DNA from: Metabacillus fastidiosus NBRC 101226
Lineage (GTDB): Bacteria; Bacillota; Bacilli; Bacillales; Bacillaceae
NCBI RefSeq assembly: GCF_001591625.1
Contig: NZ_BCVG01000006.1
Span: forward strand, 1-64,000
Direction of reading: 5' to 3'
DNA: 64,000 bases
The notes beneath the pieces were generated by a model. It was given only the letters and a program-made list of their open reading frames with translations, was not told where the DNA came from and made no database searches. The position numbers and the translations under genes were made by a program. Shown here piece by piece: positions 63,566 to 64,000 of the stretch; the first letter of the stretch is position 1; the number at the start of each line of letters is the position of its first letter.

Positions 63566-64000
63566 ATGTTTATTAATAAAAATATTGATATTTTACAGAA
63601 AAATGAGATGCATTGGATTGGAAGTTTGACATCTTCCTCTATTACGCATGAATTCATCTCTTCGGAAAATTCTAGAATAGAGTATTTTAAAGATATGGTG
63701 GGAAAAGTTTATAAAATAGAAGATTTTTACGACAAATCATATGAAAGTAATTTATTGAAAAGAGAGATTGTTTTTGTAATAGGAATTAATTCTATTTATG
63801 AAATAAAGGAATTATATAACAAAGTAAATAAGGAGTCATGTTTGGTAGTTATAGAACCTAATTTATCCTTTTTTAATCATGTTTTACATCATAAAAATTT
63901 AGATATTTTTCAAAATAAAAATGTTATCTTATTTTCAGATCATATAGAGCAGTTAAGTGATTTTCTTCGCAATTTCTTTTCTGGATATTCCTCAATTGCG
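63566..64000 (+). CDS. Flagellin-modifying Maf family protein (partial, runs off the window)
   Basis: An open frame of 145 codons with no stop begins at ATG 63566, 6 bases after agaggtga, and runs to the window end. It reads MFINKNIDILQKNEMHWIG, then VFVIGINSIYEIKELYN and LVVIEPNLSFFNHVL. The IG(x)N and VIEP...F patterns are those of the N-terminal half of Maf (DUF115) motility-associated glycosyltransferases. These add nonulosonic acids to flagellin. Its place right after an enlarged flagellin gene supports the call. The DUF115 core itself lies outside the window. Confidence 0.75.
   Translation, partial: MFINKNIDILQKNEMHWIGSLTSSSITHEFISSENSRIEYFKDMVGKVYKIEDFYDKSYESNLLKREIVFVIGINSIYEIKELYNKVNKESCLVVIEPNLSFFNHVLHHKNLDIFQNKNVILFSDHIEQLSDFLRNFFSGYSSIA

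Noticed and set aside
1-64000. tRNA or rRNA genes
   Set aside because: No cloverleaf with the conserved TTCGA/GGTTC arm and no rRNA-like stretch was noticed on either strand.

Overview
This window is AT-rich Gram-positive DNA from the Bacillaceae. The right half carries the Bacillus comF/flagellar block in the B. subtilis order: yvyE | degS-degU-degV-comFA-comFB-comFC-yvyF-flgM-flgN-flgK-flgL-yviE-fliW-csrA-hag, followed by a cut-off maf gene. Strong GGAGG-type ribosome binding sites, sigma-D promoters and lipobox or Sec signal peptides fit this. It is not B. subtilis: the left half is devoted to an S-layer and its secondary cell wall polymer (SCWP).

Region by region. (1) 1-16.3 kb: secreted or surface genes with long gaps. 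These are a membrane-anchored protein, a small beta-strand-rich protein, a 1584-residue secreted protein with two different nuclease domains, a lipoprotein, a DUF3243 protein, a c-di-GMP-I riboswitch in front of a secreted Lys/Glu-rich coiled-coil protein, a GGDEF-EAL protein, and the S-layer protein. A decayed stretch with a broken radC-like gene follows. (2) 16.3-27.1 kb: exported proteins. These are a lipoprotein with two repeats, a propeller-like protein, a subtilase, an acyltransferase (minus strand), an M14 carboxypeptidase and an NlpC/P60 hydrolase. (3) 27.2-30.4 kb, minus strand: secA2-slaP, the accessory Sec pair for S-layer export. (4) 30.8-41.6 kb: a polysaccharide operon with enzymes matching every step from UDP-GlcNAc to UDP-2,3-diacetamido-2,3-dideoxymannuronic acid, plus Wzz, Wzx, Wzy and an asparagine-synthase-like amidotransferase. 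(5) 41.6-49.9 kb, minus strand: two paralogous SH3/Amidase_3 autolysins flanking a SpoIID/LytB-like protein and a small SH3 protein, then an LCP ligase and YvyE. (6) 50-64 kb: degSU, competence and flagellar genes.

The parts fit together as one envelope system. The S-layer protein has no SLH domains but begins with a helical domain like the SCWP-binding domain of Geobacillus SbsC. The same domain sits at the C-terminus of the M14 peptidase and of the NlpC/P60 hydrolase. The neighbouring operon appears to make the diacetamido-mannuronic acid known from SbsC/SgsE-type SCWPs, the LCP protein could attach the polymer to peptidoglycan, and SecA2/SlaP could export the lattice protein. A second shared module, three repeats long, ends the propeller protein and the subtilase.

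Limits: all family calls are by reading motifs, with no database search. Promoters and hairpins were found by eye.
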